Shown here piece by piece: positions 8,405-16,033 of a DNA stretch of 64,000 bases (position 1 is the stretch's first letter; each line of letters begins with the position of its first letter). Position numbers and translations under genes: made by a program. The notes beneath the pieces were generated by a model that saw nothing but the letters and a program-made list of their open reading frames with translations, ran no database searches and was not told where the DNA came from. Source of the stretch: Methylobacterium terrae (GTDB taxonomy: Bacteria > Pseudomonadota > Alphaproteobacteria > Rhizobiales > Beijerinckiaceae); NCBI RefSeq assembly GCF_003173755.1, contig NZ_CP029553.1, positions 5,646,001 to 5,710,000 on the forward strand, given 5' to 3'.

Positions 8405-8944
8405 CTAGCGCCGCGGCGCCTGGACCAAGATCACCCGGGCGCCGCCGACCGGCCGCTCGCCGCCGTTGATGACGTAGAGAACCGGATCGGCCTTCGGCTG
8501 GGGCGGGATGCCGGAGACGGTCGGGATGCCGTAGGTCCCCTCGCCCCAGGCGGAGGGGACGAGCTCGTTCGGGCGCGGCAGCTTGAAGTACGGCTCGGCG
8601 ACGAGGCCGGGCTCGAGCGCCCCGGCCGTGCCGTAGAGGCCGAGCGGCGCCGCGTAGGCCGTGCCCGCGAAGCCGCCGCCATAGGCCGCGAACCGCCGGC
8701 CTCGGAGATCTCCGCGCCGGACATCCCCGCCCTGGACATTCCCGCTGCGCCCGTGCAGCCCGCGCGCGTCGTAGATCGCGGCGCGACCGCTTCGCACCGG
8801 CTGGAACCGAAGGTGCCCGCCCTGTCCGACGGCGCCTCCGGCGGCCCCACGGCCCGCCGCGCCGGCCCCGCGCAACGGCTGCGCCTCGGCGCCGGCGCCC
8901 ACCAGGGTGGCGGCGAGGGTGAGGACGATCAGGTCGCGACGCAT
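8405..8944 (-). CDS. Secreted protein of unknown function
   Basis: The 179-residue product has a clear Sec signal peptide (MRRDLIVLTLAATLVGAGAEAQ) and a glycine- and arginine-rich mature part that ends in a more ordered segment (PYFKLPRPNELVPSAWGEGTYGIPTVSGIPPQP...VILVQAPRR). ATG 8944 is preceded by GGAAG at a good distance. I do not recognise a domain. It is probably periplasmic and taxon-restricted. Confidence 0.72.
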   Translation of the reverse strand: MRRDLIVLTLAATLVGAGAEAQPLRGAGAAGRGAAGGAVGQGGHLRFQPVRSGRAAIYDARGLHGRSGNVQGGDVRRGDLRGRRFAAYGGGFAGTAYAAPLGLYGTAGALEPGLVAEPYFKLPRPNELVPSAWGEGTYGIPTVSGIPPQPKADPVLYVINGGERPVGGARVILVQAPRR

Positions 8945-9106
8945 GGTGTGTCTTCCCGGCTCCCGGCACTCGTCGAGGGTCAATGCCGGTCCGTCATCCT
9001 CGTTCCCGCGGGGGAGCCGCGCCAGCCGTGGCAGAGTGCGGATGCCTCGGGGCGAGGGCCCGGCTTCACCATGCGGAGGCTGCTCTCGACGTGAAGTGAC
9101 GCCAGA

Positions 9107-9511
9107 TCATTCCAGGCAACCGTAGATGTCAAAGCCGAGCCTCAGGCCGCGGCTTCCCAAGATCGACAGCAAGTGCGGATGCAACTCTACTCCCTCGTTG
9201 ATCTCACGCATGAAGAGGCCGCAGAAGACGTCGCATTGGTAGCGGCGGGACAGGTCGAGCCAAACGGCCGGATCGTTCGGGAGCTTGGTGAGGAGTGCAG
9301 CGATCTGGGTGTTGAGATCGCCGACAGCGTCGGAAGCGAGCCGCCAGGATCCCGATCGGGCGACGACCTCGCGGCCCGATGCCGTGCGACGCGTGTCGCC
9401 TTGGCGTGCACAGCCGGTCGGCTCGACGCCCAGCAGCCTCGTGACCTCGTCCGGATCGAGCGCCGCTCCAAGGATGCGCAAGCTCACGGTGGTGCGTGCG
9501 AGTTCAGGCAT
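9107..9511 (-). CDS. DUF4279-family protein (immunity-like)
   Basis: The 134-residue protein has the DUF4279 layout: SLRILGAALDPDEVTRLLGVEPT at the N-terminus, a central SGSWRLAS strand and a C-terminal LLSILGSRGLRLGFDIYG. DUF4279 proteins occur often as immunity proteins in polymorphic toxin loci, but the family has no settled function. The start overlaps the end of the upstream Imm50-like gene by 8 bases, so the pair is translationally coupled. No toxin gene is near. The base composition looks less GC-extreme than the neighbouring housekeeping genes, which fits acquired DNA. Confidence 0.82.
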   Translation of the reverse strand: MPELARTTVSLRILGAALDPDEVTRLLGVEPTGCARQGDTRRTASGREVVARSGSWRLASDAVGDLNTQIAALLTKLPNDPAVWLDLSRRYQCDVFCGLFMREINEGVELHPHLLSILGSRGLRLGFDIYGCLE

Positions 9512-9956
9512 CCGGCGCTTGCTCGAGGGTGATCCGCGCGATGTCGGCGCGAATCGTGCCGTACGCGCCGAAGCAAGGCCCGCACTCGATCATCCACTCG
9601 CCCGGGCGACACCCGACGCCAAGCTCCCACGGCTGCACCTCGCGCTCCTCCGCGCGGCGAAGCGTCAAGCTGCCGATGACGTTCTGATGACTGAAACCGC
9701 GCACGTCCGCGTCGATCCAGGCAGCCAGCTCGAACACGAAGGTTGCGCTTTTGCCATGGTGATCGAGCGCGATGCGAAGAGTGCTCGGGCCACGCCTGTC
9801 GAGAAGCAGGCTGACGACCTCGGCGTCCCCGAACTCGGGCGCGCCGTCGAACCAATCGATGAGGGCGCGGCCACCGGGAATGCGGGCGAGCGATGCGGCA
9901 AGGTCCTGCTGCGCCTGGGCCCGGATCTGGCGGATTTCATCCATGGACCGCATCAT
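9504..9956 (-). CDS. Imm50-like immunity protein
   Basis: The 150-residue protein resembles the Imm50 family by its pattern: ALIDWFDGAPEFGDAEVVSL, then a basic strand, then the GFSHQNVIGSLTLRR block, and a C-terminal IECGPCFGAYGTIRA. Family membership is judged by eye, and a profile search would settle it. Imm50 proteins are predicted to neutralise contact-dependent or polymorphic toxins in the cytoplasm. ATG codons at 9956, 9953 and 9944 are all possible starts. It is the first gene of a two-gene unit with the DUF4279 gene, with no toxin partner in the window. Confidence 0.7.
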   Translation of the reverse strand: MMRSMDEIRQIRAQAQQDLAASLARIPGGRALIDWFDGAPEFGDAEVVSLLLDRRGPSTLRIALDHHGKSATFVFELAAWIDADVRGFSHQNVIGSLTLRRAEEREVQPWELGVGCRPGEWMIECGPCFGAYGTIRADIARITLEQAPDA

Positions 9957-10294
9957 CGGTCCAGCGTGGCACGCCTTCCCCTGCGTTGTCGAGGCGTGGC
10001 AGCTTCCCGACCCCCGGCCCTCCTCGCGCGGTCGCCTCCCGGAACCCCCGACGGAAGTCTCACGACCTAAGTCTCACGACGAATTGTCGGATGGGCCGCG
10101 AAGGCCGGCTGGCTTAACGATTCGTGTCGGCGGCGGATCACGCGCGAGCGGGCGGTTTCAATCCCCCTGCCCCGCGGAAGGCGCCGCCCGACACCCGGTT
10201 CACCCTCAAGCGCGCCACCCCCGACGCGGCGAAGATTCGCGCGGCCGACGCGTGCCGTTTTCACGGAAACGCTCCTCAAGGAGGACATAACCCC
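9957..10294. other. Gene-free region upstream of the MHS transporter
   Basis: No conserved reading frame is seen. A 12-base direct repeat aagtctcacgac lies at 10055-10066 and 10069-10080 (14-base period), followed by gaattgtcgg. It could be a regulator site for the transporter. A strong ribosome site (caaggagga) lies at about 10277-10285. Confidence 0.5.
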
Positions 10295-11995
10295 ATGGCA
10301 AGCTCAGCCGCCCTCGGGAAAGCCGGCGATGCCGCGCGCCCGATGACGCGGGAGGAGAAGAAGGTCATCCTGGCCTCCTCCCTCGGCACCGTGTTCGAGT
10401 GGTACGACTTCTACCTCTACGGCTCGCTCGCCGGCATCATCGGCGCGCAGTTCTTCTCGTCCTACCCGCCGGCGACCCGGGACATCTTCGCGCTGCTCGC
10501 CTTCGCGGCGGGCTTCCTGGTGCGGCCCTTCGGCGCCCTGGTGTTCGGGCGCGTCGGCGACATCGTCGGGCGCAAGTACACCTTCCTCGTCACCATCCTG
10601 ATCATGGGCCTGTCGACCTTCATCGTCGGCATCCTGCCCAACGCCGCGCAGATCGGCATCGCGGCGCCGATCATCCTGATCGTGCTGCGCCTCGCGCAAG
10701 GCCTGGCGCTCGGCGGCGAGTATGGCGGTGCGGCGACCTACGTCGCCGAGCACGCGCCGCAGGGCCGGCGCGGCTTCTACACCAGCTGGATCCAGACCAC
10801 GGCGACGCTCGGCCTGTTCCTGTCGCTGGTGGTGATCCTGGCGGTGCGGACCTTCACGGGCGAGGCCGCCTTCGCCGAGTGGGGCTGGCGCATCCCGTTC
10901 CTGGTCTCGGTGCTCTTGCTCGGCATCTCGCTCTGGATCCGGCTGCAGCTCAGCGAATCGCCGGCCTTCCAGCGCATGAAGGAGGAGGGCAAGACCTCGA
11001 AGGCGCCCCTCACCGAGGCCTTCGGCCAGTGGCGCAACGCCAAGATCGCGCTCATCGCGCTGCTCGGCCTCGTCGCCGGTCAGGGCGTCGTCTGGTACAC
11101 CGGTCAGTTCTACGCCCTGTTCTTCCTGCAATCGATCCTGAAGGTCGACGGCTACACCGCCAACCTCCTGATCGCCTGGGCGCTCCTGCTCGGCACCGGC
11201 TTCTTCGTGGTGTTCGGCTGGCTCTCGGACAAGATCGGCCGCAAGCCGATCATCCTGGCCGGCTGCCTGATCGCGGCGCTGAGCTTCTTCCCGGTGTTCA
11301 AGCAGATCACCACGCTGGCGAACCCCGCCCTCGAGAAGGCGATCGAGAACGTCAAGGTGACCGTGGTGGCCGATCCGGCCCAGTGCGGCAGCCTGTTCAA
11401 CCCCGTCGGCACCCGGGTGTTCTCGGCGCCGTGCGACCTCGCCCGCGACTACCTCGCCAAATCCTCGGTGCGCTACACCACCGAGGCCGGACCGGCCGGC
11501 CAGCCGACCGTGGTGCGGGTCAACGGCACCGAGGTCCCGTTCGCGGCGGGTGCGCCTGCGGCGGAGTTCAACAAGGCCGCGGCGAGCGCGCTCCAGGCGG
11601 CGGGCTACCCGAAGGCGGGCGACGCCCAGGTCGTCAAGATGTCGAACCCGTTCGACATCTTCCGGCCGCAGGTGGCCGGCGTGATCGGGCTCCTGTTCGT
11701 CCTCGTGCTCTTCGTCACGATGGTCTACGGCCCGATCGCCGCGGCCCTGGTCGAGCTCTTCCCGACCCGGATCCGCTACACCTCGATGTCCCTGCCCTAC
11801 CATATCGGCAACGGCTGGTTCGGCGGCCTGCTCCCGGCCACCGCCTTCGCGATGGTGGCCCAGACCGGCGACATCTATTACGGCCTCTGGTACCCGATCG
11901 TCATCGCGCTGATGACCTTCGTGCTCGGCCTGCTCCTGGTGCCCGAGACCAAGGACCGGGACATCTTCGACGACCGGGACACCGCCGCGCGCTGA
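10295..11995 (+). CDS. MFS transporter of the metabolite:H+ symporter (MHS) family
   Basis: The 566-residue inner-membrane carrier has the MHS signature near the N-terminus (SSLGTVFEWYDFYLYGSLAG), the loop motif GRVGDIVGRKYTFLVT and LRLAQGLALGGEYGGAATYVAE, as in shikimate, alpha-ketoglutarate and proline/betaine permeases. The substrate cannot be told from sequence. It is longer than the usual ~430 residues because about 115 residues (roughly 335-450, with a Cys pair QCGSLF...SAPCDL) are inserted between two late membrane helices, predicted outside the membrane. ATG 10295 follows an excellent AAGGAGGA site. A strong terminator lies downstream. Confidence 0.92.
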   Translation: MASSAALGKAGDAARPMTREEKKVILASSLGTVFEWYDFYLYGSLAGIIGAQFFSSYPPATRDIFALLAFAAGFLVRPFGALVFGRVGDIVGRKYTFLVTILIMGLSTFIVGILPNAAQIGIAAPIILIVLRLAQGLALGGEYGGAATYVAEHAPQGRRGFYTSWIQTTATLGLFLSLVVILAVRTFTGEAAFAEWGWRIPFLVSVLLLGISLWIRLQLSESPAFQRMKEEGKTSKAPLTEAFGQWRNAKIALIALLGLVAGQGVVWYTGQFYALFFLQSILKVDGYTANLLIAWALLLGTGFFVVFGWLSDKIGRKPIILAGCLIAALSFFPVFKQITTLANPALEKAIENVKVTVVADPAQCGSLFNPVGTRVFSAPCDLARDYLAKSSVRYTTEAGPAGQPTVVRVNGTEVPFAAGAPAAEFNKAAASALQAAGYPKAGDAQVVKMSNPFDIFRPQVAGVIGLLFVLVLFVTMVYGPIAAALVELFPTRIRYTSMSLPYHIGNGWFGGLLPATAFAMVAQTGDIYYGLWYPIVIALMTFVLGLLLVPETKDRDIFDDRDTAAR

Positions 11996-12018
11996 CGCCG
12001 AGGATGGTGTGACGTGAG

Positions 12019-12058
12019 GGGCGCCCGCGGCGTGAGGCTGCGGGCGCCCTTTTCTTGT
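12019..12058 (+). terminator. Rho-independent terminator after the MHS transporter
   Basis: The stem gggcgcccgc (12019-12028) pairs with gcgggcgccc (12040-12049) and is followed directly by ttttcttgt. This is a textbook intrinsic terminator 23 bases after the stop codon. Confidence 0.9.
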
Positions 12059-12086
12059 TCGGGCCGACGCCGTTCCCGCGCTTTAC

Positions 12087-12227
12087 GTCGTCCCGGGGCT
12101 CGTCGACGACGAGAACCCGGGATCCATCACCGCTCACGTTGGAAAAGGAGGTGGATCACGTTCCGCCTCGTTCCTGAACGGTCGGCGGTCATGGATCGAG
12201 GGCTCCGCTGCGCGGCCCCGGGATGAC
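12087..12227. repeat. Composite palindromic element with inverted ends
   Basis: The ends gtcgtcccggggc (12087-12099) and gccccgggatgac (12215-12227) are inverted with one mismatch. The interior holds a further hairpin (cccggggctcgtc against gacgagaacccggg) and no coding sequence. Size (141 bases) and structure fit a MITE- or REP-like element in the gap between two convergent transcription units. Together with the terminators on each side it accounts for the gap 11996-12347. Confidence 0.6.
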
Positions 12228-12296
12228 CGACACCGTCGCGTGAACCACAGCGGGAGCGAACCGGACTCGTCCCCGAACGGGTCTCTTCCAGAACGG

Positions 12297-12323
12297 AAAA
12301 GGCCCGCCTCGGCGAGACGGGCC
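12297..12323 (-). terminator. Rho-independent terminator of the small secreted gene
   Basis: On the minus strand ggcccgtctc pairs with gaggcgggcc (10 bases, one G-T pair, 3-base loop; plus-strand arms 12301-12310 and 12314-12323) and is followed by TTTT. It lies about 25 bases past the stop of the leftward secreted-protein gene. Confidence 0.85.
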
Positions 12324-12347
12324 CCACCACTCACCCAAGCCGGTCGA

Positions 12348-12614
12348 TCACCGGCAGGTCGTCACCCGGCGCACGATCCAGCCCTCGCCGTCGACGAAGA
12401 GCTTCTTGCGCGAGGTGGAGCACTGGGCGTCGTCGGCATCCGCGGCGGGCGCGGTGACGCTCGAGGTCGCGGCGACGTCGCGGGTGGTCCCGGCGCCGGC
12501 CTTCGGCGCCTTGTCGACCGCGGGCGCGGCGCTCGCGGCGAGCGGGGCGCCGGCCGTGGCCAGGGCGGCCAGCAGGGCGAGCAGGGGCAGTCGGGCGCAG
12601 GGACGCGCACGCAT
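12348..12614 (-). CDS. Small secreted protein of unknown function
   Basis: The 88-residue product has a signal peptide (CARLPLLALLAALATAGAPLAASAA), an Ala/Thr-rich linker and a compact C-terminus with two cysteines (QCSTSRKKLFVDGEGWIVRRVTTCR) that could form a disulfide in the periplasm. ATG 12614 is preferred, and ATG 12629 (MGSPT) is the alternative. Neither has a strong ribosome site. The well-formed terminator just downstream supports a real transcript. Confidence 0.7.
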   Translation of the reverse strand: MRARPCARLPLLALLAALATAGAPLAASAAPAVDKAPKAGAGTTRDVAATSSVTAPAADADDAQCSTSRKKLFVDGEGWIVRRVTTCR

Positions 12615-12952
12615 GGTCGGTGATCCCATCGGTTGAGTGCCGAGCGGCAATGTCCGGCGTGGTGGCTCTGGACCGCTCTCTCTTGCCATGGATAAGTCGC
12701 GAGCGCCCGAAGAGTTGCGCCGTGCAAGCGTGTCCGTTCCGAAAACGGTAAACACGGGGGTGCGACGCCGCGGTGACATTTCGCACGGCGGCCCATGACT
12801 TGACGCAACGCTCGCCGCGGGCAGGCCGGAGACTTGCGGCCGGCCGTCGGGGAGGCGGATCGGGAGGACTGTGACGTACCGGAGAACGGCCGAAGTCGCT
12901 CCGGGTTCCTGACCCAGGGAGCGGCCCGGCCGGATCGAGGCCTCTCCCTGCG
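12615..12952. other. Gene-free region between leftward genes
   Basis: I see no conserved frame. It must contain the promoter of the small secreted gene. A modestly AT-richer patch at about 12735-12760 (gttccgaaaacggtaaacac) is the best candidate area. No repeat or RNA gene is evident. Confidence 0.4.
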
Positions 12953-14167
12953 TCAGGCCGGCACCGCCCGCCCCTGCCCGGCCTGGCGCTGCACCAGCCA
13001 GAGGGAGATGGCGACGTTGAGCAGGTTCCAGCCGATGCCGTTGGCGAAGGCCGCCGCGTAGGAGCCGCTGAGGTCGAAGATCACCCCCGACAGCCAGCCG
13101 CCGAGCGCCATGCCGAACAGGGTCGCCATGATGACCACCCCGACCCGGCCGCCGGCTTCGCTCGCCGGAAACAGCTCGCGCACGATGATCGCGTAGGCCG
13201 GCACGATGCCGCCCTGGAACAGGCCGAACAGGGCCGAGATCACGTAGAGCGAGGTCAGCCCGTCGAAGGCGAGGTAGAGGAGCAGCGCCACGCCCTGGAG
13301 CACCGAGCCGACCAGCAGCGTCGGCAGCCCGCCGATCCGGTCGGCGAGGAAGCCGGAGGCGACCCGGCTGACGATGCCGAAGCCGAGCATCAGCGAGAGC
13401 ATCTCGGCGCCCCGGGCGACGCCGTAGCCGAGGTCGCCGCAATAGGCGACGATGTGGACCTGCGGCATCGACATGGCGACGCAGCAGGCCAGCCCCGCGA
13501 CGACGAGGAGGCCCTGCAGCACGTTCGGCGGGAGCCCCAGCGTGCCGCCCGCCCCCGACGCCCCGCCCCGCTCGACGCCTGCGACCGGCGGGCGCGGGCG
13601 CATCAGGAGAGCGAGCGGCAGCATCGTGGCGAGGCAGAACAGCCCGATGCCGGCCTGCGTCGCGCGCCAGCCGTAGGCCGAGACCGCGTGCTGGACCAGC
13701 GGCGGCCAGATCGTGCCGGCGAGGTAGTTGCCCGCCGCGCAGATCGAGACCGCGATGCCGCGCCGGCGCGCGAACCACAGCGAGATGTCGGCCATCAGGG
13801 GCCCGAAGGCGGCCGACGAGCCGAGGAGCCCGATCAGGATCCCGTGCGCCAGCGCGAACTGCCACAGGCTCGTCGAGAGCGCGGTGGCGCCGTAGCCGAG
13901 GAACAGGCAGGCCCCGCCGAGCACCAGCGGCGTCAGGATGCCGAACCGGTCGGCGAGCTTGCCCATCAGCACGCCGCCGAAGGCGAAGCCGATCATCGTG
14001 AGGGTGTAGGGCAAGGCGGCGGCGCCCCGGGCGGCGCCGAACTCCGCCTGCACGGCGGGCAGCACCACCACCACCGACCACATGCCGACGCCCCCGATGG
14101 TGGTCAGCAGCACGGAGACGACGAGGCGGCGCCAGGCGGCGGCGGAATCGAGCCCGTCGGCGGGCAT
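12953..14167 (-). CDS. MFS transporter, monocarboxylate/oxalate-formate antiporter-like
   Basis: The 404-residue, twelve-helix carrier has the first-loop motif MGKLADRFGILTPLVLGG and the mirror motif SGFLADRIGGLPTLLVGS in the second half. The N-terminal helix GVGMWSVVVVLPAVQAEFG and the helix SLWFARRRGIAVSICAAGNYLAG resemble the OFA/monocarboxylate subgroup. The substrate is unknown. ATG 14167 was taken, and a GTG five codons upstream (VPTQAM) is also possible. It is downstream of the ABC genes on the same strand but 109 bases away, so its promoter may be independent. Confidence 0.88.
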   Translation of the reverse strand: MPADGLDSAAAWRRLVVSVLLTTIGGVGMWSVVVVLPAVQAEFGAARGAAALPYTLTMIGFAFGGVLMGKLADRFGILTPLVLGGACLFLGYGATALSTSLWQFALAHGILIGLLGSSAAFGPLMADISLWFARRRGIAVSICAAGNYLAGTIWPPLVQHAVSAYGWRATQAGIGLFCLATMLPLALLMRPRPPVAGVERGGASGAGGTLGLPPNVLQGLLVVAGLACCVAMSMPQVHIVAYCGDLGYGVARGAEMLSLMLGFGIVSRVASGFLADRIGGLPTLLVGSVLQGVALLLYLAFDGLTSLYVISALFGLFQGGIVPAYAIIVRELFPASEAGGRVGVVIMATLFGMALGGWLSGVIFDLSGSYAAAFANGIGWNLLNVAISLWLVQRQAGQGRAVPA

Positions 14168-14276
14168 CGCTTGGGTCGGCACGGGCGTGTCCTCGAATCT
14201 TATGGCTTTGCCCGTGCTGTAGCAGCCGGGCGGGCCGGCGAGGAGCGTTCCGGGCGCAACCCCTGCCCGCACCGGG

Positions 14277-15050
14277 TCACGCCCCGGCGACCGTTCCGGG
14301 ATACTTCGCTGCGAGGTCCCGGCGCATCGCCTCCCCCCAGTCGCGGCCGCGATCAAGCTTGGGCGTGCGCAGCGGCACGTCCGCCACCAGGCTCGCCGGG
14401 CGCCCGGAGAGCAGCAGCAGCCGGTCGGCCACGGCAAGCGCCTCCGGCACGTTGTGGGTCACCATCAGGACCGCCGCGCCGCGGGAGCCCGCGCTGCCGA
14501 ACACCGCCGCCCGCAAGGAGGCGGCCGCCGCGTCGTCGAGGGAGACGAAGGGCTCGTCGAGGACGAGGAGGCCCGGCGCGAGCGCCAGCGCCCGGGCGAG
14601 CGCGACCCGGCGGGCCATGCCGAGCGAGAGCGCCCGCGGGTAGCGGTCGCGCCAGGCGCTCAGGCCGAGCTCGTCGAACAGCGCGTCGAGGGATTGCCGA
14701 CGCTCCGGCCGCGGCAGGGAGAGGCGCACGTTCTCCTCGACGGTCCGCCAGGGCAGGAGCCTGGGCTCCTGGAACACCATGCCGATGCGCAGGTCCGGGC
14801 GCGTGGTCAGGCTGCCCTCGTAGTCGCGGTCGAGGCCGAGCAGGATGCGCAAGGTGGTGGTCTTGCCCGCCCCCGAGGGGCCGATCAGGCACAGGGTCTC
14901 GCCGCCCCGGACCGAGACGACGAGGTCGCGCACCGCCTCGACCGGCTCGGATCTCTCCGGGCGGTAGACCTTGCGGCGGACCGTTAGGGTCAGGATCGGG
15001 TCGGCCGCCGCGCGGCGGAACTCGGCGCCGGCGGGCATGGTCAGCGCCAT
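14277..15050 (-). CDS. ABC transporter ATP-binding protein, NitT/TauT type
   Basis: The 257-residue ATPase has Walker A IGPSGAGKTTTLR, Q-loop MVFQEPRLLPWRTVEENVRL, Walker B LLVLDEPFVSLDD and the H-loop VTHNVPEALAVADR. The signature is ALSLGMARRVALARALA, with LSLGM in place of the usual LSGGM. The LLPWRTV segment is typical of nitrate/sulfonate/taurine importers. The start overlaps the permease stop by 10 bases, so the two are coupled. ATG 15038 (MPAGAEF) is an alternative start. It energises the permease and the binding protein encoded next to it. Confidence 0.92.
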   Translation of the reverse strand: MALTMPAGAEFRRAAADPILTLTVRRKVYRPERSEPVEAVRDLVVSVRGGETLCLIGPSGAGKTTTLRILLGLDRDYEGSLTTRPDLRIGMVFQEPRLLPWRTVEENVRLSLPRPERRQSLDALFDELGLSAWRDRYPRALSLGMARRVALARALALAPGLLVLDEPFVSLDDAAAASLRAAVFGSAGSRGAAVLMVTHNVPEALAVADRLLLLSGRPASLVADVPLRTPKLDRGRDWGEAMRRDLAAKYPGTVAGA

Positions 15051-15775
15051 CGGCGGGCCCGGGCGTCGAGGGGCTGGAGCAGCACGGCGTCGACCGCCAG
15101 CATCACGGCGCTGAACACGAGGCTGTAGCCGATCAAGGCCGCGACGTCGAAGAGCTGGAAGTAGTACGAGATCGCGTAGCCGACGCCGTTCGGCCGGCCG
15201 AGCAGCTCGACCACCAGCACGATCTTCCAGGCGAGCGAGACGCCGGAGCGCGCGGCGGCCACCGCGAAGGGCTCGAGCTGGGGGATGAGGACGTGGCGGA
15301 TCCAGGTGCGGCGGTCGTAGCGGTAGGCCTGCGCCATCTCCTCCAGGCCCGGATCGAGCCCGCGGGCGCCCTCGCGCAGGATCACCGCGACGTTCGGCAT
15401 CTTGTTCAGCGCCACCGCCAGGATCGCCGCCGTCTCGGTCAGGCCGAGCCAGATGTAGGCGAGCACCGTGATGACGAGGGCCGGGGTGTTGAGCAGCACG
15501 AGGAGCGGCGTGTCGAGGAGCCGGTCGGCCGCCCGCGAGCGGCCGAGCGCGATGCCGAGCGCCGCCCCCGTCGCCATGGCGAGGCAGAACGAGGCCGCGA
15601 CCCGCCACAGCGTGACCCCGATGTTGCGCAGGAGATCGCCCGAGGCCGCTTCCCGCACCAGGAACGCCGCCACCGCCTCCGGCGACGGCAGGGTGCGGGG
15701 ATCGACGCTGCGGCTCGCCAGCCACCAGGCGGCGAGGAGCAGGAGGGCCGAGCCGAGGCGGGCGAGGAGGGCCAT
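15041..15775 (-). CDS. ABC transporter permease, NitT/TauT type
   Basis: The 244-residue inner-membrane protein has about six membrane segments and the EAA coupling loop EEMAQAYRYDRRTWIRHVLIPQLEP. This places it with SsuC/TauC/NtrB-like permeases. It overlaps the ATPase gene and is separated from the binding-protein gene by 258 bases that contain a dispersed repeat. The transported solute cannot be read from sequence. Sulfonates, nitrate-like anions or pyrimidine precursors are all handled by this family. Confidence 0.9.
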   Translation of the reverse strand: MALLARLGSALLLLAAWWLASRSVDPRTLPSPEAVAAFLVREAASGDLLRNIGVTLWRVAASFCLAMATGAALGIALGRSRAADRLLDTPLLVLLNTPALVITVLAYIWLGLTETAAILAVALNKMPNVAVILREGARGLDPGLEEMAQAYRYDRRTWIRHVLIPQLEPFAVAAARSGVSLAWKIVLVVELLGRPNGVGYAISYYFQLFDVAALIGYSLVFSAVMLAVDAVLLQPLDARARRWR

Positions 15776-15821
15776 CAGGCGCGCCGCCCCGGGGCCGTGC
15801 GGCGGCTCCCTGCCACCCGCG

Positions 15822-15947
15822 ACCTCATCCTGAGGTGCCGGGCGATCGCAGATCGGCCGGCCTCGAAGGAGGGCACCAGGGGTCGCGAGGAGTTCCGGAG
15901 CCCTCCTTCGAGGCTCGCAGGCGCTCGCACCTCCGGATGCGGTCGTG
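15822..15947. repeat. Dispersed palindromic repeat, copy A
   Basis: It starts acctcatcctgaggtgcc and ends cacctccggatgcggtcgt. Inside, the 14-base arms cctcgaaggagggc (15861-15874) and gccctccttcgagg (15900-15913) are perfectly inverted. Copy B, at 23641-23767, has the same order of blocks. The element lies between the binding-protein and permease genes of the ABC transporter and carries no gene of its own. Confidence 0.8.
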
Positions 15948-16033
15948 GGTGGGAGAGAACGGGCACATCCCGAGATGTCGGCCAAGGCGCGGGCCAAGGC
16001 CCGGACCAGAGCGCCGGGCGGGCACCGCGCGGC

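Noticed and set aside
12127..12334. Small frames within the composite repeat at 12 kb
   Set aside because: They are by-products of palindromic repeat sequence and share no conservation pattern. The region is flanked by terminators.
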